From NCBI GenBank assembly GCA_964023275.1, contig OZ029913.1, positions 38,876,757 to 38,940,756 of the forward strand: DNA of 64,000 nt, in the 5' to 3' direction. The notes beneath the pieces were generated by a model. The model was not told the origin of the DNA. It ran no database searches and worked only from the letters and a program-made list of their open reading frames with translations. The DNA is from Norana najaformis. Its lineage: Eukaryota > Annelida > Clitellata > Crassiclitellata > Hormogastridae. The translations under genes and the position numbers were made by a program. This document shows positions 20,549 to 32,200 of the stretch, in pieces. Positions within the stretch are counted from its first letter, which is position 1, and every line of letters starts with the position of its first letter.

Positions 20549-20916
20549 GAGTTGATAGTAGGAACAAGTGGTCATATCAAGGGGTCAGTAGGAACAAGTG
20601 GTCATATCAAGGGGTCAGTAGGAACAAGTGGTCATATCAAGGGGTCACTAGGAACAAGTGGTCATATCAAGGGGTCAGTAGGAACAAGTGGTCATATCAA
20701 GGGGTCAGTAGGAACAAGTGGTCATATCAAGGGGTCAGTAGGTACAAGTGGTCATATCAAGGGGTCAGTAGGAACAAGTGGTCATATCAAGGGGTCAGTA
20801 GGAACATGTGGTCATATCAAGGGGTCAGTAGGAACAAGTGGTCATATCAAGGGGTCACTAGGAACAAGTGGTCATATCAAGGGGTCAGTAGGAACAAGTG
20901 GTCATATCAAGGGGTC
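20549..20916. repeat. 30-bp minisatellite, ~12 copies
   Basis: The unit starts agtaggaacaagtggtcata. Copies differ by single bases: cacta variants at 20647 and 20857, ggtacaagt in the 20741 copy and aacatgtgg near 20803. Thirty is a multiple of three, so two frames read through as a 10-residue repeat (for example SRNKWSYQGV). No promoter, splice site or homologue supports a protein. Confidence 0.95.
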
Positions 20917-23264
20917 CACTGCTGCGCACAAAATGGAGTTAATTAGGAATGGAGTAGTCATTAAGCACGGAATAAGTTGGTGTTCTGCGCTTAGCATTTA
21001 AGTACCACTTGATAATTTTTCGAGTTTGTGATTATGATTTTACAATTGTGATAACGATTCATAGCAGTGGATGAGGGAAATATGCCTTCTCTGCTACGTC
21101 AAACTGCTTAGTTACGAACATAGCACACAATGTTTCTTATCTCTGCTGTTTCTGGTATGTCTGCTTGTCATTCTGTCTGTATGCCATCTAATGCTCCCTA
21201 TCTATCTCTGGTAAGTTTCTGGTATATCTGCATGAGATTCTGTCTGTCTGTCTGTCTGCGTTTGTCTGGTGCTCTCTGTCTATCCCTTCTTGACTCTTGT
21301 GTATTCCCACAATCTCCCATTCTCGTCTATCTCTTCTGCTTGTTTCCCAGTCTGTCTGTCTGTCTGTGTGTTCCTCTGTCTGTATGTGGGCCAGTCAGTC
21401 TGTCTGACTGAGTCCTTCTGTCTGCCTGTATGCCCGTCTGTCTCTAAGTTCCGACTACGACTGAGTGAGATTCAGTCTCAACACTGCATTCTAAATTAAA
21501 CCTCAATGGTGCAAGAACAAAGACACGTGTAATGCAACTAGACACTGACACAGCACCTTCCGGTACTTCTCGAAGGCGCTCCTAGGGAGCCTAAACCACG
21601 TCATTGTTTGCGGCTTTGTGAGAGGTTCTTGAAGGGGCTATATAAATGTTCAGATACATACACACCACGGAATTTGGCTCTGGGTCCACACAGAACCATC
21701 TGCAAATTATCACAGTGGAGCCAGAGACGTTTTCAGATTATATTAGAATAGATTAGATTACAACAGTCACAAAATATCCACAGCATCAACTGTAGGAAAA
21801 GTAACTTACACTGTAAAATTAACAATAGTGACGTAAAACCAGAGGAATAATTGAACTGAAGTGAAATTATAATTGTAATTAATGCAACAATGCTGCCAGA
21901 TAAACTAACAAGTCCTCAAGCGTCTTGAACAAAACAACAGACAGATCCATAACTGATCAACACATAACATAAACATGAAACACACAGAAACCGACAACAA
22001 CAATAGAACCACATGAGTCGTATTAGTTGTCACGGCATTCCTTATGCTCTGCAATAAAAATAATCACATTAAAATCAGTAGTTATGACTGAAATCAGTTC
22101 AGGACACAGATTATGAGTTACTACAGTAAAAAAAGTTCAACTAGTAGGATCAAATTCCTATAACAGACAAGTGTATTTGTTGCAAGTCACAATGACAACA
22201 ACTAGGTTCGAGTGCCAGTGAGTTGCTACAAGAATCAAACATAAGTGCCAGTAAGTTGCTATAGTGACCAGGTTTGAGTGCCAAGTAGTTGCTAGGACAA
22301 CAACCATGTGCGACATTACATACACAGTTTACAGACATAAAAATTAACAATTCTTCTAAGTTTGTTTAAAAGATCCTTTGCATGACTTGTCAAAATGTAC
22401 TTCAGCTAAATTTATTGGCAAATCAAATCTCAAGTTTCTTGGTAGTTCTTGCTAACCATCAGTTAAGTGCAACATTTCTTTCACGAGTTAGCATCTGCCC
22501 ACCTCTCCCATTCAGCAGCACCTGGTTCCTTTAGAGCAACTATGAAAATGTTGTTTTGATTTAGTCTGTCGACACTGATTCCTCAAAAATGTAACACTGG
22601 GTCTACGAAATGTAACATTCTGCCAATGTTGGGCCAACCAAGACTAACAGGGGTCTGATGTTAGGCTGAAGAATCTAACACTGATTAATGTTATGCTGTT
22701 AAAGTCTATTGCTTAGTTTGTGCCAGGCGGCTAAGTTACATAAGCCCCAAAAAGGCTAACACTGCTAGGCTGATAAGGCAATTGTTAGACCAATGTTAAA
22801 GAGATAACTTAGTCTAACATTAGATCCATATTGCTAAAGTAAGGTTTAAGCTTTGACTGATGTAACTGCAACAAAAAGTAACATCTGACCAACGGTTTTG
22901 CAGTAACATTTAAAATTAATTGACATTAGAATGGAGTCTCAAACATTTGGCCAATTTTACGCAGATTTAGCCATAAGATAAGAAAGTGACACTGGCTAAT
23001 TTTCAGGAAATCTAGCAGTTGTTAGCCTGATGATACTCACTAACTTTAGCAGAATTTGCAAACAGAAGACCACGAACATCAACCAACTTTAAGTACATTT
23101 AGCCATCAAATCGGAAGGCAACAATGGCAAACTTTAGCATATTTAGTCATCATCAGACCAAGGATGTTGGCCAACTTTAGCTGAGGACATCTGACAACTT
23201 TACGCAGATCAAGTGTTGGGTTGCCGACAAAGTCTAGAACAGTTGGTGTCGTTCTGCGGCAGAA
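20917..23264. other. Region between the convergent GLUT and OATP genes
   Basis: Holds tctgtctg-rich sequence (21140-21450), a copy of the GGCGCTATATAAA tail at 21631-21648, degenerate ~50-bp repeats with gagtgccag-gagttgcta at 22200-22315, and a long degenerate stretch of gttaggct / taacattag / ccaactttag motifs at 22600-23220. The part next to 23264 is probably the OATP 3' UTR. Confidence 0.5.
22411..22416 (-). promoter_or_regulatory. Possible polyadenylation signal for the OATP gene
   Basis: tttatt on the plus strand is AATAAA on the minus strand, ~850 nt downstream of the OATP stop. Position is plausible; nothing else supports it. Confidence 0.3.
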
Positions 23265-26200
23265 TCAGACAGTTGTACCATTCCTAATCTTCTCCTGACT
23301 GGAATAAATCTTCGCTGTATTACAAGTTCCATTCGAGTCAAGCAGCCTCAGAGAAGAGGGCGGCGAACCCCATGCATCATTTGGGACACCTCCGTTGTGC
23401 ACTTCCACTACGGTGGCGACATCTGAGTTTGTCAGTGGCGGTCGGTAGAGAAAGAGTGCAATAAAGAAGAAGCCGAGTGAAAGACCCTTGCAGCAGAAGA
23501 CAAGCGTCAGGAAGTAAGTGCCCATTGACCAGTTGTCATATGTGAAGCAAGATCCTTTCTCACTGAGACAGGGCTGCTGCTGCCATGCAAGGCATGCTCG
23601 GTCGATCAAAGATCCAAACAGCACAGGCGCTGGAATCATACCTACAATCGATAACAACCAAACACAACCTTAACCCACTAATGCAAACCCAAATTGGCAA
23701 AACCAACTATAACCTTAACCCACTGATGTAAATGAAAAATCAACAGATTGACAGATAGACAGAGACAGACAGACATACAGACTAACCAACTGAATGACTG
23801 ATTGAGGGATTTATGAATTTGCTGAATGATGGGCTGATTGGTACATAAAAACAGAAACTGCCAAAATACTAAGTGAGAAAATTTCATTCGCACCCAAACA
23901 TCGGAAAAGCATCCACTGAATTCCCAGCGCAAACGATCTCTGCTTTTCTGGAACACACCTGGAAAGCAACACAGGAAGGCAACTTAAACAAGACCAACAA
24001 CGAGAAAACAAGACTAAAAACCGAGCAAATCAAACTGGAAAAAATTAAGCAATTTCTAAAAACAGAGAAAGTCCATAAAACAAATAAAAAATCCCATCCC
24101 AAAAATTCCTAAGCAACTTATTACATTAAGAAAGCATTTGGATCAGTAGTTCCAGACTATACCTAAGAGTTGCTGAGAGTGCTGGCATGCTGGTGACGAA
24201 CGTGACGAATATTATCATTGCGAAGATTGGAAGGAAGATCGTCAGAAGCTGGCAAGAACCCTCACATTTACCCTCAAGTGCAGTCGCATTTTGGATCAAA
24301 CCGTCTTCAGCCAGCATTGCTGAAATGCAGCTGCAGTCTTGGTAGACCTGCTCAGAATGACAACATCAACCCTTGAAAATGACAAGAGATCTTAAGAATA
24401 CAAAATAAACAAGCCAAACAGGTTAACAATCGTATAATAAATACATTATAACTGACACTTGAACACCAATAAAATATCTAACAAGTAAGTACAGAAATAA
24501 GGGCATATATATATGAACAAATGAACTATTATTCTCTAGACAGATAAACAATATTAACTAGGTGCACCTAAGCATTCTAAGTCAATTTTAATACATAAAA
24601 ATATGCATTCTAAACATACAACAGAATTTTGACTGCGTGTGTGTACACACGTGTGTGTAACCCCAGCTCTAAGTCAGCATATGCATAGGTACCTACACAT
24701 TCATACAGCGTCACACAGAACCTCGCAAAAACACTGACAGCTTCAGTATCACAGATTACGACATACAGATATGTAGAAACCAAGAACACAATGCAGACCA
24801 GGGTATGATTTCTAGGGCAGAAGAAGGGCAGTTTCCACCCACACTAGTTCAGGTTATCTCAAATTAAACATACATTTTCCCCACACAAGCTTCTCCTGCC
24901 CACAGGTCTTCCCCCCACAGGTTAAGATTATCTCCAGTGCCAAAGGCAGGTAGTTCATCCATCCAGCAATAGAAGATAGTCCATCAGTTTACACCTACAA
25001 TGCTTCCATCAATGCTATGATTACCCCACGAATTTTGCACGTGCTCATATGTCTATCCCACACGGGTAGAGATTATCTCTTGCTGAAGATACATTTAGCT
25101 CCTGTTCCCAGGTTTTCCACTCCCTCTGCAGCCAAAGACAGATGACACCCTGCCAAGACATTCGTACCAACCTTGAGACCATCCACTGTGTCAACACCAG
25201 AACAGCCAGCGTGACACGGTGAGAAGTAAGTGAGTTTGTCTGAGCCACAGACCGGACTGTATCGCTCGGAGGAACATACACAACCTATGTTGCAGAAGGC
25301 TGTCAGATTCACCTGCTCCAACGTTCTGCACGTAAAACAGAACACAACCAAGGTAAATGGTAGCCAACACAGGTGAAGCCTAATCATCAAATTAAAAATG
25401 ACATCGTAATCATAAAGTCAAAAATTTCTAAAGCACTACTTGAAGACTAAGTGCAGGGCAAAAGCTATTTAACTTCGCCTCGGGGGGTTGCAAACCAGGA
25501 ACTCTTCGTGCCGGTCCCAAGCCCGGATAAAGGAGGAGGGTTTGTCAGATGAGTGTCGATGCGCTGACAGTAAAAAACAAAGACGATTGAAATCCGATGC
25601 CAAGTGACAACGCTTCGGGAGCTGGGCCATGCCGTACTGGAAATACAACAGTGGAGGAGCGTGGTGAAAATGGTATCGGACACCTACGGGCGCTGAGCCC
25701 ACGGTGCATGATGATGATGAAAAGCTATTTCAAGAGTGCTGCATCAAGTCAGAAGAGTTACCCAAGGACACCGCGCAAATAACAAGATGCAGTTGCAGGG
25801 AGACTAGCGGGGGAAGGAAACAGAAGAGCAGTTACTGTGCCTTGTGTTTATGTTGAGAGATTGAGGGCTTTAGTTTTGAATGGAAAGCCATCACACAGGT
25901 GATCCTGGGATTTGGACACGGGAAAGGTGGGGCCAAGAACTTCATTCATTCGTTCATCCATTCAGTTATTTATTCATTCTTTCAATCATTCATTCATTCA
26001 TTCATTCCTCCATCAGTTCATTAATTCAGAAAACTGAGTGCAACTACCAAGTCGCCATCAACAGCCATGACCTCTGACCTGTTTCGTTGCGAGTATTCGA
26101 GGTTGACCCCAACAAAGCCCATGTCAGGGCAGCGGGCCAACATGCACAGCGTCAAAAGGAGAGAGGTGAAGGTCGTTACGATGCACAGCCGAAGGATACC

Positions 26201-29200
26201 GACACAGCGCAGGTTCAGCCGCTTCACCAGGTAACCACCAAAGAACGTCCCACCTCCACCAGACGGAATCGTCGCAAAGCCTGCATTTTGCCAATTCAGA
26301 TAACGCAATGTAGTGTAATAATGTAATGGTAATGTGATGTGATGTAATATAATGCGATGCAATGTATTCTGATCTAATGTAATAATGTAACATGATGTAC
26401 TGTCAATTAATGTGATGTAGTGATGTCATGTGACATAATGCAGTGCAATCCAATGTAATGTTAAAAAGACAATTTTTATAGCACAGTTTTATATCAATGC
26501 ACTTTCAATAGTGATTTACAGTCATGTGATATACGTTTACATTAGAATGAAACGACTGATAAAATCAGAAAAGCATTTATCACACATCTAGTCAGTCAGT
26601 CACTCAGTAAGTCAGTCAGCCAGCCTCTCATTTAGTCAGTCAGTCAGTCAGTCAGTCAGTCAGTCAGTCAGTCAGTCAGTCAGCCAACCAGCCAGCTAGC
26701 TTCTTAGTCAGTCAGTCAGGTCAGTCAGGTCAGTCAGTCAGCTTCATATTCAGCAAGTCAGTAAGTCAGTGAGTCATTTAGTCAGCCATTCAGGCAGGCA
26801 GGTAGGTAGGCAGACTGCAGGTAATAAATTACCATACTTTCAAATGAGCAGTTAACAGAGCATTCTTCCTATGTGAGGTAGTTCGAGTGTGTATGATTTA
26901 CAATGTGTGGATTCAGCAACACTTAGCTTTTTGGCAAATCGAGCAGTGCTAAAAAAGTAGTTTTTGGAGATATATGAAGATTTCCTTGTTGAACTGTGAT
27001 ATTTTTAGAATAAAGGTAAGAGCTTGGACCACAATTAGCAATGGTGAAGTGTAATCAGGGGAGTTATTTTGAAGCACATAAGAAAGAACGGAGCGCTTAA
27101 ACAGTTAGCTTTTCGATGACTGAAGTAGTGCTGTAGAAGTAGTTATTAGGAAGATAGAGAGTGTCTCAGCGAACTTCAACATTTTAGAATAAAGGCTAAA
27201 ACTAAATTACCATACTTTCAGATTATTATTATTATTATTACTATTAAATTGTATTATTAATGCTTATTATTAATTACCACCGACTATAGCGCTGGTGTCT
27301 AATGCATAAAGCATCAACCAATGGTGCATCAAAAGCAAGTAACCAGAAAGCAAGCCAACTGAGAAAGGCAAGTCTGAATTAGTGACCGAAATGACATAAC
27401 AGATTGAGCCGAGTGAACAGACGCAGAAAGAGAGCTCCAAAATTTTAGTTCATCAGCCAAAGAAACTCGCTCACCAAGAACAGTTCCAGTTTTGACAAAA
27501 ACGGAGAAAGAATCTGATGACCTGGTTGAATAACGATAAGGATTTAATGTTTTTTAAACTATAAGCCCTAATTTTAAACAGATCCTTTGCTGAACAGGAA
27601 GCCAATGCAAAGATTTAAGTACAGGGGTCATACGCTCATATTGGATGTGTCAGTGAAGCTGCACCGTGACGGGCGTTTATGAGCAATTACCACACAAGAC
27701 CACGATTCCAATACTTTTAAATGACCACTTACCTTGTCATACCATACTTACCGTATTTTCCTTAGCATACCATACCTTATTGGATCCTTTTTAAGACTTA
27801 CCAATCAGCTGTGCAGCCCAGGCGGCAGAAATGTTGAACTGGGACTCGACAAACTTTGGGGCAAAGACGATGAACCCACTCACGAGAAGACCTGACGACA
27901 ACAAAAATGAGCAGAAACAAATGTATTAATGCTTGGATATGCAGGTCCCTTACTTCTGTACATCAGCTCGAGCTGATCTTGCTTTCCTCCACATCGGCCC
28001 ATTCTGCTGGAATTAAGCCTCCCATTGCATATACATACTGTTTCATTAAACTCCGCTCAGTTTACATTTTCAACCTTCTTTAAGTTGCTTTAAGTTAACT
28101 TATCTGGAACGTCAAACCTACTTTACTAGGTCTGAAGACAGGTACCACAGAGGATTGGCCTGCACAAATACCAGGCTATTCTCTATTAAATGTATTGGCC
28201 CTGGCTTATGGAATAGTTTGCCTTCTGATTTGCATATACTGCCTAGTTTGTACTTAATTAAGAGACACATGCATACTTATTTGAGCACAATTTCCAATAG
28301 TTCAGTTAGTTTTGTATGTTTGATTGTGATTATTTGTTTTGGTTACGCCTTAGTTTTAATTTTGCTCTAAATGTCTTAAATGACATACTTCAGTTAATAT
28401 ATTTTAAGCTGATCATTCGCCACTGCACATTTGTATTAGGTTATAGGTGGCTCCATTAAGCAGGACCTTGTCCTTTTGATACCCATGGAGATTTTTTACA
28501 CTGTCCTTAAGAAGATCTTGGTTTGTTTGAACGGTTTCAATAAACGCTTGACTGATTGATTGATTGATGTTTACAGCTGTTAGATAGCATTGCATGCAGT
28601 GAGTGATTGTTGAGAATTTGATGATGAAGGACTGGTCGCAGACTTTTAACTCAGAATTCTAAGCCAAAATTTCTAAATCCAGGATTCTAACCAACTGAAT
28701 ACCAGCCACAGATTCAAGCTCGGATATCTAATCCCACAATGCTATCTTTGCAATTCTAACCCTCAGAATTCACTCAGAATTCTCACCCCACAACACCAGC
28801 CTCAAAATTCTAACACCAACATTACAAGTAAGGCATTCTAACCCTCAGTAATCATGCTCACAATTCAAACTCCACAAAACAGGCTGAGGAATTTTAACCC
28901 CAGCAATTCTTGCCTCAGAATTTCAGTTGCAAAAATGAACAATTTTAGCAAAGATGGTAAAAACTTGAAGCAGATTGAGCAGTGAGCACTATATACCTTC
29001 ACAGGCTCCAGCCATGTTGAGCGACATGAAGGTTGGATTCTTGAAGAGGATTTTCAATGAGGCAGGGATGTCTTTGAGACTGAAGCTAAATCCTGGATTT
29101 GCGTTTGATGTGTCAGATCCTTTGTACACTTCAGAGACTCTCTCTTCCCGAAGTTTTGCCGATCCTGTGTGAAAAGAAAACAATACATTTAACATAATAA

Positions 29201-32200
29201 TCATAACTACTATTACTATTTTTACTCGTCAATAATTTATGTTTTTATTCAGAACATTTATATAGTGCCACTTCAAGATGTCTACTCAAAGGTGGTTCCA
29301 GCCCAGCCCTGGCAAAAGAGTTTTCAGCTTTGGTGTAAGGCAAATGTTGCATCCCTGGCCAGAAACTAATTTCAATAACTTCCAAATATTATATACCAAT
29401 CTCTTATTTCGCCAAACTATGGTAGCACAAGAAACAAAACACGAGAAATAAGAAAAAACAGCAAACTGATCAGGACAGCACACCTGCCTGTGATATTATA
29501 CAACAGTTTAACACCATCAGAAAAAATAATCAGTCAATTATGGTGATTGAGAAAATCACATACAAAACTGACTGCAGCATCATTACTGAAAAAACATTTC
29601 TGGAAATGTTGTAGTCAGCCAGCAGTACTTAATGTTAGGTTGCTGCACAAAGTGCAGTACAGACTCAACGTTGGTGTGACAGCTTTTCAAGATTTTACAT
29701 ATGGCAGAGTTGTAAATGTACTCTAAAGAGTTCAGCTCACTGTTGTTAAGGCTAACAGCTTCCGTTCCATATAGGAGGAAAGGTTCACAGTAGGAACTAA
29801 CTATATGCAGCAAGACAGGTTTCACTAAATTTGTGGCATTTACTATATAAAGAATTGAACGATTTATAAAACTTCATCCTCATTTCATGCAGACTAACTT
29901 CAAATGACTTGGCTACAACCAGAAAACAGACGAGATATTTAAGCTTATCAGCATAACTGATTTCTATTCCACTGATGGTACTAATATTTTTCATACATTA
30001 CACAACAATGTCTTAATCCTTATAACTTGAGATTTAGTTACATTTAGTTTCATATTCAAATTTCTATTCTGCATGTGATCTACAATACATCAAGACTTCC
30101 TGGTAAAGCTAACCATTCTGTATCATATAACGCATATTCACTTGTCATAAGCAAATTTATTTTTATTTATATCTTGCACTTGTTTTCTACGCAGGGTCAG
30201 TAAATCTGAATTTGAAGTACGAGACAAGCAAATGTGAACAACATGTTGCAGGTCGTTACACAAAGTCAGTTACACTCAGCAGTCTTGGACTACAGATGCA
30301 GAGCACTACAGGCGAGACCACCATAGAAAGTTACCTGGTAGGGACTTTGGAAAGCCGCTGAGAGGTAGGGCAAGAAGGAATGCCAGTGTGCCACTGATCA
30401 GGAAGCCAATCCACCAGGCACCAACCCACTGCGAGTCCTCGGGATTGAGACTAATTCTACAACAGAACATTTGCTCCACATTACTCAATGGTAAATTAAA
30501 AGTCCAGCAGAACATACCTAATGAATATAAATGTAAATTCTGTCCTGTAACCCAAAGTGTTCATGAAACTGCAGGTTCGCCTGTGCCAGTCCAAAGTCTG
30601 GATAAAGGAGGAGAGTTGAATGGTAGGGCGTAGATACAAATACCTGCCGTTAAACTAAAAGATGACAGAAATCGATCATATGATGTCAGGAAATTCATGA
30701 CACAGGACAATTGTATAAACAAAACACCAGATCGGACATCACCTGGGACAAACGCTTTCTTAATCCATAAATGCCTTCATACCTTCTTCTCCTCCTGGAT
30801 ATCTGTTCATTTCTTGACTCTGGCACGAAAGGGAAGTGTGAAGGTAAACAATTAAATGTGTATTGTGATAAGTGTGTGCGATGGATAACACTCGGATATT
30901 GAAACAAGTTGCAATTAATGGCAGTGAGACGTGCATTCGACATCGACAGGCAGTGAGCCTACAGACTTCAAAGAAGGAAGGAAGAAACCTATACTAGTGA
31001 GATGCAGAGTAGGTGCTGATATCCTTTTTCACAGTTCCTCGTAAGAAACTTAATCTAATCAGGTCAGGTAAGTGAAAACCAATTACTAAAGCGCCACTCA
31101 TCAGGTAATTTGTAAGGCGTCACACATCAGATGACTTCTAGGGCATCACGCATCAGAAGACTTGTAAGGTGTCACATATTAGGTTATTTCAAGGGGTCAC
31201 ACGTTAGATTACTTATGACATCACACATCAGGTGGCTTCTAGGATGTCACACGTCGGGTGACATCTAAGGCATTAGTAAAAGTGCTTACGTGTTCATGTC
31301 AACCCAACCCACGTCGCAGTAGAGTTTCAGCAGCTGACCACCCAAGATGTAGCCAATAGCTGGACCAATGATCGCAGTTGAGTAGAAAACCCCTAAAAAC
31401 CAAATTACAGATTACAGTATTAATCAAACACAATGCTTAGTCCTGAGATAATATCTATATATAGCAGTACAAGTAACTCAATTCCTATTCAAACTCAAAC
31501 TCAAATTCACTTTCAATTTGAATTCTAATTCAATTCAACTCAATTAATACAAAATTCAAATTCAGTCCAATCAATATCAAATTCAATAAATATTCCATTT
31601 AAATAATATTTAACTCAAATTCAAATCATATTCCAAATACGCTCAGAAATTCTTAACAAATATCTATCAGAGAAAACCATCTGACATACCGAGGTACATT
31701 GGCGTCAGTTTCGCCTTCAAGTTTTCATCCAGATATGTCACCGCAAGGGTGTATATTGGTGTAGCACCGGCCCCGTGTAGCATCTGAGCTATGACCATAA
31801 TGTACATGTAATGAGACAGTGGCGGAGCGGTGGCCCCAGTATCGTAACAGTCACTGATACTTCCATTTCCGGAAAACAAGTCTCTGGTAGCACCGCTTCC
31901 ATTGGCTTCACCACGACAAGTGGTCTGGTGACCAGTAGTGTCATAGGTGTAAAGGTCAACCAAGAAGTGTGGAAGCGCAAAGAGGAATGAGCCCAGGCTG
32001 AGAAGGAAGATGCCAGCAACGATCCAGCGAGGCTTGTTTCCATTTCCACCAAAGTAGCTAACAGGAACAAGGCAGAGGACAGACGCAATGTCGTATCCGC
32101 TGGCGACAAAGCCAGACTGCGTGCTTGTCAGGTCGAAGCGCTTCTCGATCGTTGAGATGACGACGCTCACAAAACCATTGACCACCATTCCCTAGCAACA

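Noticed and set aside
20549..20916. CRISPR array
   Set aside because: Units are directly adjacent with no variable spacers, and the genome is eukaryotic.
20494..21001. 150-codon frames with a 10-residue repeat
   Set aside because: Follow from the 30-bp minisatellite.
25073..25390. 105-codon minus frame as a separate secreted Kazal protein
   Set aside because: Splice sites and phases show it is OATP exon 25325-25172 read into introns; the signal-peptide-like start is intron.
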